Positions 55,211-63,730 are shown, counted from the first letter of the stretch. The stretch: DNA of 64,000 bases from Pedobacter sp. Leaf216 (GCF_001421515.1 NZ_LMKM01000004.1:84237-148236); one strand, 5' to 3'. The notes: a model not told the origin generated them from the sequence alone. Made by a program: numbers and translations.

Positions 55211-55677
55211 GGCCGCTGCTTCAAAACCCGCGAGGTCTTAAATTGCGATGAATTCGCATTAGGGATTGTAAAGGTTCAGTATTGATTTTTCATCGGTACC
55301 GGAGTAAAGCTTTGAAAGCCCGACACGCTTTCCTGATTCATCTTATCATGTGGACACACCTTTGATATGGGTTTTTAGAGGTTATGCTATGTTGCTTTAA
55401 TAATACACAGGTCTTACCGAAGAACGCCCGTCAATCCCAAGTGGCAGGAAATCAAATAAAAGGTGCAGAATTGAACAAATAGCACTACCAAACCTGAAAC
55501 GCAGTCTTTTAGTGTTCATAAGAGATGAGTCAAAACTTTAACGTGAATTGAACACAAACCCCGAAGGGCTCAATCAGCCCAAAGAAAACACAAACAAAAT
55601 CTGATTAAACAAAGTGCCACTGTTTTTGGTGAGCTTGGGTGATGAGAAGCCACATTGTCGGATTGACAAAGCGCTTT

Positions 55678-55703
55678 TGGTACTTTGGCACTACAAAGTA
55701 CCA
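55678..55703. repeat. Perfect 10-bp inverted repeat
   Basis: TGGTACTTTG (55678-55687) and CAAAGTACCA (55694-55703) pair perfectly around a 6-nt loop. No poly-T follows, so it is not a terminator. Confidence 0.6.
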
Positions 55704-55792
55704 TGCGCCGGGCAAAGAGCGGAAAAAAAATGATATTGTGTGCCTTCTTAATGAATCAAGGCCAGCTGATAGCAGGAAAGATGCTGAAATAA

Positions 55793-55810
55793 ATCCGATA
55801 GCTATCGGAT
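55793..55810. repeat. 18-bp perfect palindrome, copy 1
   Basis: ATCCGATAGCTATCGGAT is fully palindromic and occurs identically at 60889-60906. Confidence 0.65.
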
Positions 55811-55958
55811 CAGCATGATGATCGCCTTAGGCCAAAGGAACTAAAAACAAATCGAGATTAAACAAGACGTGCCCGCACGATAGGATTCATCAGAATTAGG
55901 TAACGCCCAAATCATTGTGTAATTTCTATTAACCATTTACAATTCGCTGGGGTGATAT

Positions 55959-55994
55959 AAAAAAAGAAAGGCGACACTTAGTGGTATCGCCTTT
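55959..55994 (-). terminator. Intrinsic terminator of the ferredoxin gene
   Basis: AAAGGCGA (55967-55974) pairs with TCGCCTTT (55987-55994) around a smaller internal CACT/AGTG hairpin, then T7 on the minus strand (complement of 55959-55965). It lies about 20 bp past the ferredoxin stop. Confidence 0.8.
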
Positions 55995-56016
55995 TCTCTT
56001 AAATATGTTTTACAAC

Positions 56017-56343
56017 TTAGCTTACGCCGTGTAATTTCACTTTTAATCCGTCCATATTGTTATTTAACTGCAGTTGGCAGGCTAAACGAGAATTTGGCAA
56101 CAAATCTGGCAAAGTATCTAACATGGCATACTCATCGTCTGTCATTTCGTTAAGTTTCTCTTCACCTTCCAACACATCAACGCAGCAGGTAGCACATAAA
56201 GCCATTCCGCCACAGGTAGCCAGAATATCATATTCTGATGCTTTTAAAAACTCCATTAGGCTTAAGCCCATGTCTGTTGGTGCAACGTGTTCAGTAACCG
56301 AGCCATCCGGCTCTTGCATGTATATATTAATGTTGTTTTCCAT
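56017..56343 (-). CDS. Adrenodoxin-type [2Fe-2S] ferredoxin
   Basis: The 108-residue protein has the four Cys ligands C44-x5-C50-x2-C53 ... C89 (ATCGGMALCATCCVDV and RLACQL), the adrenodoxin/bacterial Fdx layout. It should carry single electrons for cytosolic redox enzymes. The ferredoxin reductase gene is 42 bp upstream on the same strand, and the pair likely works together: reductase takes electrons from NADPH and passes them to this ferredoxin. A terminator closes the operon. Confidence 0.95.
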   Translation of the reverse strand: MENNINIYMQEPDGSVTEHVAPTDMGLSLMEFLKASEYDILATCGGMALCATCCVDVLEGEEKLNEMTDDEYAMLDTLPDLLPNSRLACQLQLNNNMDGLKVKLHGVS

Positions 56344-56385
56344 TTTTTAGCTTACTTATATTGATTCACAAATATAGTAGAAAGC

Positions 56386-57396
56386 TTAAAATTCTGAAAC
56401 CCCGTTTACGGTTGTATATTTCATGGTATATTTCACGCCTGGGTTCATGTAAGAATAAGCACTATGGCTCATTAATGCCGCCTCGTGGAAACCACAAAGA
56501 ATCAATTTTAATTTGTTGGTGTAGGTATTGATATCACCAATAGCATAAATACCGGGGATGTTTGTAGAATAATCATCAACATTAACCTCAATTGCACTTT
56601 TATTAATGTTAAGGTTCCAATCTTCAATCGGACCTAATTTAGGACTCAAACCGAACAATGGAATTAAATGATCAGCTTCAACAACCGTTTTTTCCATGGT
56701 GCGGTTTTGAACAATTTCAACTTGCTCCAACTTATCAGTTCCCTGTACAGCCTGAAGGTTGCTATTTAAAATCAAATTAATTTTTCCACTTTCTGCCAAT
56801 GCCATAACTTTCGAAACCGAATCCGGGGCACCACGGAAACTTTCGCTTCTGTGCACTAAAGTAAGTTCAGAACAAACTTCTGCCAGGTAAATGGTCCAGT
56901 CTAAAGCAGAATCGCCTCCACCTGCAATCACCATTTTCTGATCGCGGTATTTCTCAGGATCAAGGATCATGTAGTTTACACCTTTACCGTTTTCAAATTT
57001 CTCTAAATTTTCTACAGCAGGTTTACGCGGCTCAAAGCAACCTAAACCACCGGCAATTACCACAACTTTAGCTTCGATAACGGTACCCATATTTGTTGTT
57101 AAAACGAAATCTGCTTCGCCACGCTTCTCTAAACCTTCAATACGCTCGCCCAAAGTAAACGTTGGATGGAAAGGTTTTGCCTGCTCCATTAAGTTATCGA
57201 TAAGTTCCTGAGCCAACACAGAAGGATAGCCTGGGATATCGTATATCGGTTTTTTAGGATAAATTTCAGACAGCTGACCACCAACCTGAGGCAGGTAATC
57301 AATTAAATGGCAACGCATTTTTAATAAACCGGCTTCAAAAATGGCAAATAAACCAACCGGACCAGCGCCTATTACGGCTATATCAGTAGTGATCAT
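56386..57396 (-). CDS. Ferredoxin-NADP+ reductase, thioredoxin-reductase-like
   Basis: The 336-residue flavoprotein has the FAD-binding GxGxxG (DIAVIGAGPVGLFAIFEAGL), the thioredoxin-reductase-like LPQVGGQLSEIYP, the NADP-binding VIAGGGDSALDW and a C-terminal FAD motif GIYAIGDINTY. There is no CxxC redox pair between the domains, which separates it from thioredoxin reductase and fits the YumC/FNR2 group. With the neighbouring ferredoxin it probably forms an electron transfer pair. A TAACTTTG -7 box is present 17 bp upstream of the ATG. Confidence 0.92.
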   Translation of the reverse strand: MITTDIAVIGAGPVGLFAIFEAGLLKMRCHLIDYLPQVGGQLSEIYPKKPIYDIPGYPSVLAQELIDNLMEQAKPFHPTFTLGERIEGLEKRGEADFVLTTNMGTVIEAKVVVIAGGLGCFEPRKPAVENLEKFENGKGVNYMILDPEKYRDQKMVIAGGGDSALDWTIYLAEVCSELTLVHRSESFRGAPDSVSKVMALAESGKINLILNSNLQAVQGTDKLEQVEIVQNRTMEKTVVEADHLIPLFGLSPKLGPIEDWNLNINKSAIEVNVDDYSTNIPGIYAIGDINTYTNKLKLILCGFHEAALMSHSAYSYMNPGVKYTMKYTTVNGVSEF

Positions 57397-57412
57397 TAAA
57401 AAAAATTTGACG

Positions 57413-57420
57413 CAAAGTTA
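57413..57420 (-). promoter_or_regulatory. Bacteroidota -7 box for the reductase-ferredoxin operon
   Basis: The minus strand reads TAACTTTG, an exact TAnnTTTG match ending 17 bp before the ATG at 57396. A TTG lies about 16 nt further upstream. Confidence 0.5.
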
Positions 57421-57602
57421 CGAAATAAAGTATTATCAATTCTGCTATTTAGAAATATTCTAGATAATTTTGCAATCCGATTATATTCAGTATTTTATAT
57501 TCTATTATTTAACAAAAAGCAAAAGTTAAGGGTTTTTGATGGTTTAAAGCAAATTATAATTGGTCTATGGATTTAGTGGGATTTGTTTATTTTCGTCATT
57601 TA

Positions 57603-57629
57603 GTCATGCTGGATTTATTTCAGCACCTG
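57603..57629. repeat. Fragment related to the dispersed TTTCAG repeats
   Basis: GTCATGCTGGATTTATTTCA then GCACCTG resembles the CTGAACTTGTTTCAGG cores elsewhere and can pair as GCTG-GATTTATTT-CAGC. It lies upstream of the reductase operon and after the S9 gene end. Confidence 0.35.
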
Positions 57630-57691
57630 TTTAGCCATTCAGACTCTGATCCCCGATGTTTAAATCGGTCCATGGTGACAATGCATAATTT

Positions 57692-59818
57692 TTACCAACT
57701 CATTCCTAAATTCTGAAATACAAAACTCCATATATCAGCTGCTTCTTCAATCATTTTGGTAGTTGGCTTGCCTGCACCGTGGCCTGCTTTGGTTTCAATT
57801 CTAATTAAAACGGGATTTTCACCTCGGTATTTCTCCTGTAAGGTTGCGGCAAATTTAAATGAATGTGCAGGTACCACGCGGTCGTCATGATCGGCAGTGG
57901 TGATTAAAGTTGCAGGATAATTAACACCGCTTTTTAGGTTATGCAATGGCGAATATTTAATCAGGTAATCGAAATCTTCTTTTTTATCGCTGCTTCCATA
58001 TTCCACTGCCCAGCCCCAGCCAACGGTAAATTTGTGGTAACGGAGCATGTCTAAAACGCCAACGGCAGGTAAGGCTACTTTAAACAGATCGGGTCTTTGC
58101 GTCATACAGGCACCAACCAATAACCCACCATTTGAACCACCAGAAATGGCAATTTTCGATGGATTGGTGTATTTTTCTTTTACCAGGTATTCTGCTGCGG
58201 CAATAAAATCGTCGAAAACGTTCTGTTTTTTTGATAACATCCCCCCTTTGTGCCAGGCTTCGCCATATTCGCTTCCGCCACGTAAGCTTGGTTGAACGTA
58301 AATGCCACCACGCTCTAAAAACAACATTCGGGATAAACTGAAGCCAGGCGTTAAACTAACCTGGAAGCCACCATAAGCATAAAGATAAACCGGGTTGTTG
58401 CCATCAAGCTCAATCCCTTTTTTATGTACAATAAACATGGGTACTTTTGTACCATCTTTCGATGGATAAAATACCTGTTTGGTTTCATAATTGTCGGTAT
58501 TAAACTGTAGTCCCGATTTTTTATAAAGAGTTGATTCTGATTTGTTTAGGTCATAGCGATAAATTGCACCGGGAGTAGTAAAATTAGTAAAAGTGTAAAA
58601 AAATTCTTTATCTTCTTTATACCCACCAAAACCATCAACAGTTCCAATTGCTGGTAATTTTACATCTCCAACTTTTTTGCCTGTTAAATCAAACTGAACA
58701 ATGTTGGTACTGGCATCTTTTAAATAGGATGCCCAAAGAAAACCTCCACCTGTACTGATGCCTTCAAGAGGCAGTTTAGCTTCAGGAATAATTTTCTGCC
58801 AGTTTTTAGGATCTGCATTTTTAGGATCTACCAAAACCACCTGCTTATTTTCTGCGCCTAAGTCGGTATTTAGCAATAGTTTATCACCTGTATTATCCAC
58901 AACATTATGGTTGTTTTCATATCCTTTAATCAGCGGTTCAATTTTGCTTCCCTGTAATTTTAAATCCTGATAAAATAATGCATTGCCCGAAGTACCTGCG
59001 CTGGCATATATCACCAAAAAGCGTTCATCTTCAGTTACATTGGCCCCTAAATATAAATTTGGATTGGTTTTATCTTCAAAAATCAGTTGGTCGTTTTGTT
59101 GCTGATCCCCTAATTTGTGGAAATATACTTTTTGGTATTTGTTGGCCGCAGAAAGGTCGGTTCCTTGAGCCGGTTCGTCGAATTTGCTGTAGTAAAAACC
59201 ATCTCCTTTCCATGCTGCTCCAGAAAATTTAGTCCATTTTAACTCATCCGTTAATTTGGTTTTGCTGGCAATTTCCATCACATAAATATTGCTCCAGTCT
59301 GATCCCGCTTGTGCAACCGAATAGGCCAGGTATTTTTTATCGTGCGAAAAACCCAGCAGCGAAACCGCTGCAGTTCCATCTTTTGTAAGTTTATTCGGAT
59401 CGAGAAAAACTTCTTCTTCGCCATCTAACCCCTTTTTTATAAACCAGATACTTTGGTTTTGGAGTCCGTCATTTTTTGTGAAGAAATAATATTCGCCAAC
59501 TTTAAATGGTGCGCCTTCTTTGGGGTAGTTCCATAATGCTGTTAAGCGTTTTTTGATGTCGGCACGGAATGGAATTTGTTCAAGATAATTTTGGGTAACC
59601 TTATTTTCGGCTACAACCCAGGCTTTAGTTTCTGCTGAGGTATCGTTTTCCAGCCACCTGTAAGGATCGGCTATTGTAGTTCCGAAGTAATTATCTTTTG
59701 TGCTGTCTTTTTTTGTTTCAGGGTATTTCATCAATGTTATTTTTTCTGCAGGTTTTTTGCCTTGGTTACAGGCAAACAGACTTAATGCAAATAAGCCTAA
59801 TAGAATTTGTTTTTTCAT
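57692..59818 (-). CDS. Prolyl oligopeptidase (S9A family)
   Basis: The 708-residue protein has a lipoprotein-like signal (LLGLFALSLFAC, Cys followed by NQGKKP). A beta-propeller opens with PYRWLENDTSAETKAWVVAEN. The C-terminal alpha/beta-hydrolase has the nucleophile in SGGSNGGLLVGACM (about residue 560), the Asp in TADHDDRVVPAHSFK and the His in KAGHGAGK. These form the Ser-Asp-His triad. The enzyme cuts proline-containing oligopeptides and is probably anchored to an outer-membrane or periplasmic face. The gene stands alone with about 295 bp to the reductase gene start. Confidence 0.96.
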   Translation of the reverse strand: MKKQILLGLFALSLFACNQGKKPAEKITLMKYPETKKDSTKDNYFGTTIADPYRWLENDTSAETKAWVVAENKVTQNYLEQIPFRADIKKRLTALWNYPKEGAPFKVGEYYFFTKNDGLQNQSIWFIKKGLDGEEEVFLDPNKLTKDGTAAVSLLGFSHDKKYLAYSVAQAGSDWSNIYVMEIASKTKLTDELKWTKFSGAAWKGDGFYYSKFDEPAQGTDLSAANKYQKVYFHKLGDQQQNDQLIFEDKTNPNLYLGANVTEDERFLVIYASAGTSGNALFYQDLKLQGSKIEPLIKGYENNHNVVDNTGDKLLLNTDLGAENKQVVLVDPKNADPKNWQKIIPEAKLPLEGISTGGGFLWASYLKDASTNIVQFDLTGKKVGDVKLPAIGTVDGFGGYKEDKEFFYTFTNFTTPGAIYRYDLNKSESTLYKKSGLQFNTDNYETKQVFYPSKDGTKVPMFIVHKKGIELDGNNPVYLYAYGGFQVSLTPGFSLSRMLFLERGGIYVQPSLRGGSEYGEAWHKGGMLSKKQNVFDDFIAAAEYLVKEKYTNPSKIAISGGSNGGLLVGACMTQRPDLFKVALPAVGVLDMLRYHKFTVGWGWAVEYGSSDKKEDFDYLIKYSPLHNLKSGVNYPATLITTADHDDRVVPAHSFKFAATLQEKYRGENPVLIRIETKAGHGAGKPTTKMIEEAADIWSFVFQNLGMSW

Positions 59819-59886
59819 CTTAAGATAGATTTATTTACTAATATATGTTTTTACCTTCGGGTTGATTACACTGATTAAGGTATTTT

Positions 59887-59993
59887 GAGCTTTAGTCTTT
59901 CTTCTTTAGTCTTTGGTCTTTCAGCTTTCTGCTTTGGTCTATCTTCTTTAGTCTTTCTGTCTTTCAGCTTCATCTCTAGTCTTTCAGCTTTTT
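59887..59993. repeat. Low-complexity array of GTCTTT / AGCTTT units
   Basis: About 107 bp built from imperfect repeats of GTCTTT and AGCTTT (for example TTTAGTCTTTC four times), directly ahead of the lpxH promoter. The minus-strand open frame over it is a Lys/Glu/Arg low-complexity string, an effect of the repeat. Confidence 0.7.
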
Positions 59994-59999
59994 TTCCTT

Positions 60000-60007
60000 T
60001 ACCTTTG
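60000..60007 (+). promoter_or_regulatory. Bacteroidota -7 box directly before lpxH
   Basis: TACCTTTG ends only 7 bp before the ATG at 60015, so transcription would begin at or next to the start codon if this box is used. Confidence 0.4.
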
Positions 60008-60014
60008 AAAATCC

Positions 60015-60764
60015 ATGGCAAAAAATATTTATTTCGCTTCCGATTTTCACTTAGGCACACCAAATAATGCTGAAAGCCGTGCACGTGAGGAGCGGATTGT
60101 AAGCTGGTTAAATTTTATTGAACCCAATTGCAGCGAGCTGTTCTTAATGGGTGATATTTTCGATTTCTGGTTTGAGTATTCTAAGGTAATTCCTAAAGGT
60201 TTTATTCGTTTGCAGGGTAAGTTGGCTGCCATGGCCGATGCCGGAATAAAAATCTACTTTTTTAAAGGAAATCACGACATGTGGGTGCGCAGTTATTTTA
60301 CGCATGAAATTGGGATGGAAATAATAAGTGATGAGCTGATTATAGAAAGGGGTGGAAAGAAGTTCTATCTACATCATGGCGATGGTTTAGGCCCCGGAGA
60401 TAATAAGTACAAATTTTTAAGGAAAATTTTCAGGAGCAAACTTTGTCAGTGGTTGTTTGCCCGTTTGCACCCAAATTTAGGTATTGGTATTGCTAACGGA
60501 TGGAGCCAGGGAAGTAGGGCTGCACAAACCGAAGAAGAAGTTTTTTTAGGTGAAGATAAAGAATGGCTGGCCATTTATGCCAAAGAGCAATTACAAAAAG
60601 CACATTTCGATTATTTTATTTTCGGGCACAGGCACCTGCCTCTAGATATTGATTTGGGCAAGGGAAGTCGCTATGTGAACATAGGGGAGTGGCTTAGCTA
60701 CAAATCTTATGCGGTATTTGATGGCGTAAATTTGAAACTGGAATATTATAATCCAAAGGTCTAA
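60015..60764 (+). CDS. lpxH: UDP-2,3-diacylglucosamine diphosphatase (LpxH-type metallophosphatase)
   Basis: The 249-residue protein has the calcineurin-type metal motifs in order: D10 and H12 in ASDFHLG, D47 in LMGDIFDFW, N86-H87-D88 in KGNHDMW, HHGDG and the C-terminal GHRH. This is the LpxH layout for hydrolysis of UDP-2,3-diacylglucosamine to lipid X in lipid A synthesis. A similar metallophosphatase with another substrate cannot be fully excluded. Its promoter and start lie right after a low-complexity array. Start ATG 60015 is fixed by the SDFHLG motif near the N-terminus. Confidence 0.88.
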   Translation: MAKNIYFASDFHLGTPNNAESRAREERIVSWLNFIEPNCSELFLMGDIFDFWFEYSKVIPKGFIRLQGKLAAMADAGIKIYFFKGNHDMWVRSYFTHEIGMEIISDELIIERGGKKFYLHHGDGLGPGDNKYKFLRKIFRSKLCQWLFARLHPNLGIGIANGWSQGSRAAQTEEEVFLGEDKEWLAIYAKEQLQKAHFDYFIFGHRHLPLDIDLGKGSRYVNIGEWLSYKSYAVFDGVNLKLEYYNPKV

Positions 60765-60888
60765 TTGTTAAGCTCTTTTTTTGGAAGGTAAACCTGTAGC
60801 TTTTTTAAATTTTCGTCGGGCTTTTTATTATAGTGTCGATGCTAATTTAGTGCCGATTTATCGGTAAAGAACCGGGAGCTGTCATTCC

Positions 60889-60906
60889 ATCCGATAGCTA
60901 TCGGAT
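60889..60906. repeat. 18-bp perfect palindrome, copy 2
   Basis: ATCCGATAGCTATCGGAT is identical to 55793-55810. Confidence 0.65.
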
Positions 60907-60963
60907 CCCGTTTATTTACGCGGTTGGGTGTTGGTATTTGGGGTTGTATAATGCTAACTGTCG

Positions 60964-61038
60964 TTTGTTTCTAAACCCGATAGAAACGGAAAGCCCGGAG
61001 CGAAGCATGAGTGAGGACTTGAAGTGATAGCGGGACTA
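60964..61038 (-). repeat. Dispersed repeat, copy B (inverted)
   Basis: The reverse complement of this 75-bp segment reads TAGTCCCGCTATCACTTCAA then GTCCTCACTC and matches copy A at 55137-55210 with about fifteen differences. Confidence 0.6.
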
Positions 61039-61203
61039 TCGGCTGCCATGTTTACAGAACTGTTCATTTCCAAAACTTTTACATCTAATTTTTGCATTTC
61101 CGGCTAATAGTTAACTTCTCGGATTTACTTGCCGTAGATTAACGATAAAGCACTTCAAACAATTAACCCTTTCATCCAAACAAACTAATTCAGCTTTTTT
61201 CCT

Positions 61204-61211
61204 TATTTTTG
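61204..61211 (+). promoter_or_regulatory. Bacteroidota -7 box for prfA
   Basis: TATTTTTG matches TAnnTTTG and leaves a leader of about 50 nt to the ATG at 61268. Confidence 0.4.
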
Positions 61212-61267
61212 CATTTCCTAATTTTTAGCCTTCTGCTGCTAATCAGGAAATTTCAACAAGAATAAAT

Positions 61268-62341
61268 ATGTTAGATAAATTAGAAGCTATAAAGCTGCGT
61301 TGGGAAGATGTGGAAGAATCGTTGAGTAACCCGGATGTAATTCAGGATATGAAACGTTTTGCGGCTTTAAATAAAGAATATAAAGACTTAGGCAAAATTG
61401 TAGATGAATATAAAATCTACAAAAATGTAATGAGTAATATCGATGCCAATAAAGAAATTTTAGCTACTGAGAAAGATGCCGAAATGCGTGAAATGGCAAA
61501 AGAGGAGCTCGATCTTTTGTTAAAGCAACAGGAAGAGATGGAAAGCAATATCCGTTTGATGTTGATTCCTAAAGATCCGGAAGACGCTAAAAATGCTGTA
61601 TTTGAGATTCGTGGCGGTACCGGTGGCGATGAAGCCGCTTTATTTGCAGGAGATTTATACCGTATGTATACCCGCTATTTCGAAACCAAAGGCTGGAAAG
61701 TTGAAACTGTTGATGTAACGGAAGGAACAGCCGGGGGTTACAAAGAGGTGATTCTGAAAGTAAATGGAGATGATGTTTATGGTCAGTTAAAGTACGAAAG
61801 TGGTGTACACCGTGTACAGCGTGTGCCAGATACAGAAACTCAGGGGCGTGTGCATACCTCAGCGGCATCGGTAGCGGTTTTGCCAGAAGCAGAAGAAATC
61901 GATTTATACATTAATCCTGCGGATATTGAGTTGCAAACTTCACGCTCAGGTGGTGCCGGTGGTCAGAACGTAAACAAGGTAGAAACAAAAGTGCAGTTAA
62001 CACACAAACCATCGGGTATTGTTGTGGTTTGCCAGCAGGAACGTTCTCAATTGGGTAACCGTGTAATTGCGATGGAGATGTTGCGTAGCAAGCTCTACGA
62101 TATCGAATTGCAGAAAAAGAATGGAGATATTGCTGCCAAGCGTAAAACAATGGTGTCAACAGGAGATCGTTCGGCTAAAATCAGAACATACAATTATCCT
62201 CAGGGCCGTGTAACCGAACACCGCATCGGATTAACGATGTATAACCTGCCAAGCATAATGGATGGTGACATTCAGGAGATTATTGATGCGCTTCAGTTTG
62301 CTGAGAATGCAGAAAAGATGCAGGAAGGCGCTGTAGGATAA
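61268..62341 (+). CDS. prfA: Peptide chain release factor 1
   Basis: The 357-residue protein reads UAG and UAA stop codons on the ribosome. The stop-codon recognition tripeptide is P187-D188-T189 ([14 protein letters not shown]), the PxT type of RF1, and the peptidyl-hydrolysis motif is G231-G232-Q233 ([11 protein letters not shown]), both at normal positions. It has no internal frameshift, so it is not the autoregulated RF2. It is the last coding gene before the tandem tRNA-Asp genes. Confidence 0.98.
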   Translation: MLDKLEAIKLRWEDVEESLSNPDVIQDMKRFAALNKEYKDLGKIVDEYKIYKNVMSNIDANKEILATEKDAEMREMAKEELDLLLKQQEEMESNIRLMLIPKDPEDAKNAVFEIRGGTGGDEAALFAGDLYRMYTRYFETKGWKVETVDVTEGTAGGYKEVILKVNGDDVYGQLKYESGVHRVQRVPDTETQGRVHTSAASVAVLPEAEEIDLYINPADIELQTSRSGGAGGQNVNKVETKVQLTHKPSGIVVVCQQERSQLGNRVIAMEMLRSKLYDIELQKKNGDIAAKRKTMVSTGDRSAKIRTYNYPQGRVTEHRIGLTMYNLPSIMDGDIQEIIDALQFAENAEKMQEGAVG

Positions 62342-62367
62342 GGAGTTAAATATTTTTGAAAAAAAAG

Positions 62368-62398
62368 TTTGCGAATTAAGATATAGTCTCTATATTTG
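62368..62398 (+). promoter_or_regulatory. Complete Bacteroidota promoter of the first tRNA-Asp gene
   Basis: TTTG at 62368-62371, 19 nt spacer, then TATATTTG at 62391-62398, the best -33/-7 match in the window. The tRNA begins 46 bp downstream. Confidence 0.75.
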
Positions 62399-62444
62399 CA
62401 ACCTCGAAAGAGACAAGAGGTTCTAACTTTAAAGAGGAACAAAA

Positions 62445-62518
62445 GGAGTGGTAGTTCAGCTGGTTAGAATGCCTGCCTGTCACGCAGGAGGTCGCGGGTT
62501 CGAGTCCCGTCCATTCCG
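62445..62518 (+). tRNA. tRNA-Asp (anticodon GTC), copy 1
   Basis: The 74-nt cloverleaf has acceptor GGAGTGG/CCATTCC (one G-T pair), anticodon stem CCTGC/GCAGG with loop CTGTCAC (anticodon GTC), and T arm GCGGG-TTCGAGT-CCCGT. Discriminator G is followed by CAA, so CCA is not encoded. It has its own promoter and terminator. Confidence 0.97.
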
Positions 62519-62522
62519 CAAC

Positions 62523-62556
62523 AAAAGCCTTAACTTGAAAAAGTTGAGGCTTTTTT
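62523..62556 (+). terminator. Terminator of tRNA-Asp copy 1
   Basis: AAAAGCCTTAACTT and AAGTTGAGGCTTTT form a 14-bp stem with one G-T pair and a GAAA loop; six T follow. Confidence 0.85.
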
Positions 62557-62660
62557 GTTTAAAAATCATTTTGATTAAAATATTTAGAATGAGGTTCAGT
62601 GTGTTACGTAATAATTGATTAAAAAGACGGTTATTATAGTGATAAACTCAATATTGTATC

Positions 62661-62668
62661 TATATTTG
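62661..62668 (+). promoter_or_regulatory. -7 box of the second tRNA-Asp gene
   Basis: TATATTTG lies 45 bp before the second tRNA, the same spacing as in copy 1. The TTTG -33 element of copy 1 is missing here. Confidence 0.6.
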
Positions 62669-62713
62669 CAATCCCGAAAGGGGAAGAGGTTCTAGCTTTA
62701 AAGAAGAACAAAA

Positions 62714-62787
62714 GGAGTGGTAGTTCAGCTGGTTAGAATGCCTGCCTGTCACGCAGGAGGTCGCGGGTTCGAGTCCCGTCCATTCCG
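62714..62787 (+). tRNA. tRNA-Asp (anticodon GTC), copy 2
   Basis: The 74 nt are identical to copy 1. It lies 269 bp downstream in a tandem unit that also repeats the leader (GTTCTA-CTTTAAAGA-GAACAAAA) and terminator with small changes. Confidence 0.97.
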
Positions 62788-62791
62788 CAAT

Positions 62792-62823
62792 AAAAGCCTT
62801 AACTTGAAAAAGTTAAGGCTTTT
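62792..62823 (+). terminator. Terminator of tRNA-Asp copy 2
   Basis: AAAAGCCTTAACTT and AAGTTAAGGCTTTT form a perfect 14-bp stem with a GAAA loop. The T-tract is short (four T). Confidence 0.75.
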
Positions 62824-62860
62824 GTTTAATCAGTTTCAATACAACTACTTCAGTATTCAA

Positions 62861-63418
62861 CTATTTAGTCAATTGTGTTTGTAATACAGCAAATTGATCG
62901 AAGGTTAGTTTTGGGTGCTTATCCATCAAAAGAAAATGTGTATCTGTGTTTCCCTTTAAATAAAGTGTTGATTGATCATAAATTGCGGTATAAAGTCCTT
63001 GGCTTGTGGTATAAATGTTAGCGTTTGCATTTCCCTTTAAAATAATCTGGAGAAATTTCGTCGCCAATATTCCATCAGTGCTTACTGTAGCATTATCTTC
63101 AGCTTCAATTCTATAAATTTCAGCTACATAAACAATCAACTTGCCTGTTGTTGGCCCGGTTCCAGTGATGTTAAGTACATCACCCTGTTGTGTTATTCTT
63201 GCTTTTCCTTCATTGTCATTAGCATAAGAAATACCAATCTCCGACCGCTGGATCAGAACTACATCAACATTTCCTTTGATTATGATTTTTCTGAAGGGAG
63301 AAACCCTGTCAGTTTTAATGGGTTTGTTTTCTGCGGCTTGGGTAGCGATCGGAAAAATATAAGTTAATAATAAAATAATGACTGTTGTCATTGCAATTTG
63401 GTTTTTGATGAGTTTCAT
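62861..63418 (-). CDS. Exported GIN-domain (DUF2807-like) protein
   Basis: The 185-residue protein has a signal peptide (MTTVIILLLTYIFPIATQAA). Its beta-helix-like domain carries the repeated pattern of head GIN (DUF2807) proteins: FRKIIIKGNVDVVLIQRSE, DVLNITGTGPTTGKLIVYVAE and NATVSTDGI-TKFLQIILKGNAN. The family is often in putative adhesins, but the function is unknown. It is convergent with the tRNA terminator region. Confidence 0.78.
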   Translation of the reverse strand: MKLIKNQIAMTTVIILLLTYIFPIATQAAENKPIKTDRVSPFRKIIIKGNVDVVLIQRSEIGISYANDNEGKARITQQGDVLNITGTGPTTGKLIVYVAEIYRIEAEDNATVSTDGILATKFLQIILKGNANANIYTTSQGLYTAIYDQSTLYLKGNTDTHFLLMDKHPKLTFDQFAVLQTQLTK

Positions 63419-63730
63419 GATATATTTCTGTTTAAATAATTTGTTTACGATACGGGCTGCTATTCTTAGGATAGGTCATGTCGTTTAGATCCATGTTAAC
63501 TAAGGAAATGCCAAAAGAAATAATACGAATTAAAATGTTGATATACAGATAATTAAACTATTTTTTCAAAAATCGAAGTGTTCATTATCGGACATTCTGT
63601 AAATGGAAATGAACGGTATTATTTAGGAATAAATTTCAAATCAGCTGCTCGCAATGAAATTGTATCGTATTTTTTATAAATTGACGTACTAATTCACTAT
63701 TACTTGATCATCATCTAAGAAACATCTATA
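63419..63730. other. 312-bp spacer before the antiporter gene
   Basis: A/T-rich region between divergent genes. A dyad GTTCATT ... AATGAAC (63580-63586 and 63608-63614) is present around an inner ATCGGACATTC; a regulator site is possible but unsupported. No coding frame was seen. Confidence 0.4.

Larger units (their letters stand above)
54999..55958. other. 960-bp non-coding region rich in repeats
   Basis: No plausible coding frame was found between the GH2 gene and the ferredoxin operon. It carries a terminator-like palindrome, a dispersed repeat shared with 61 kb, two inverted repeats and an 18-bp perfect palindrome, each listed separately. No RNA gene was recognised. Confidence 0.6.
60765..61203. 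other. Non-coding spacer between lpxH and prfA with dispersed repeats
   Basis: About 440 bp without a coding frame. It holds an 18-bp palindrome and a 75-bp segment that both match the 55 kb spacer in inverted order. No RNA gene was recognised. Confidence 0.6.

Noticed and set aside
55703..55720. TGCGCCGGGCA at 55 kb matching the first bases of the intron at 63.9 kb
   Set aside because: Only 11 bases match and the sequence after it (AAGAGCGG) does not follow group II domain I; treated as coincidence.
55793..55810. 18-bp palindrome as a transcription terminator
   Set aside because: It has no loop and no T-tract, and an identical copy at 60.9 kb also lacks one; more likely a dispersed repeat.
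59875..60084. Minus-strand 69-residue Lys/Glu-rich frame
   Set aside because: It is the complement of a GTCTTT/AGCTTT repeat array and overlaps the lpxH start; a low-complexity artefact.
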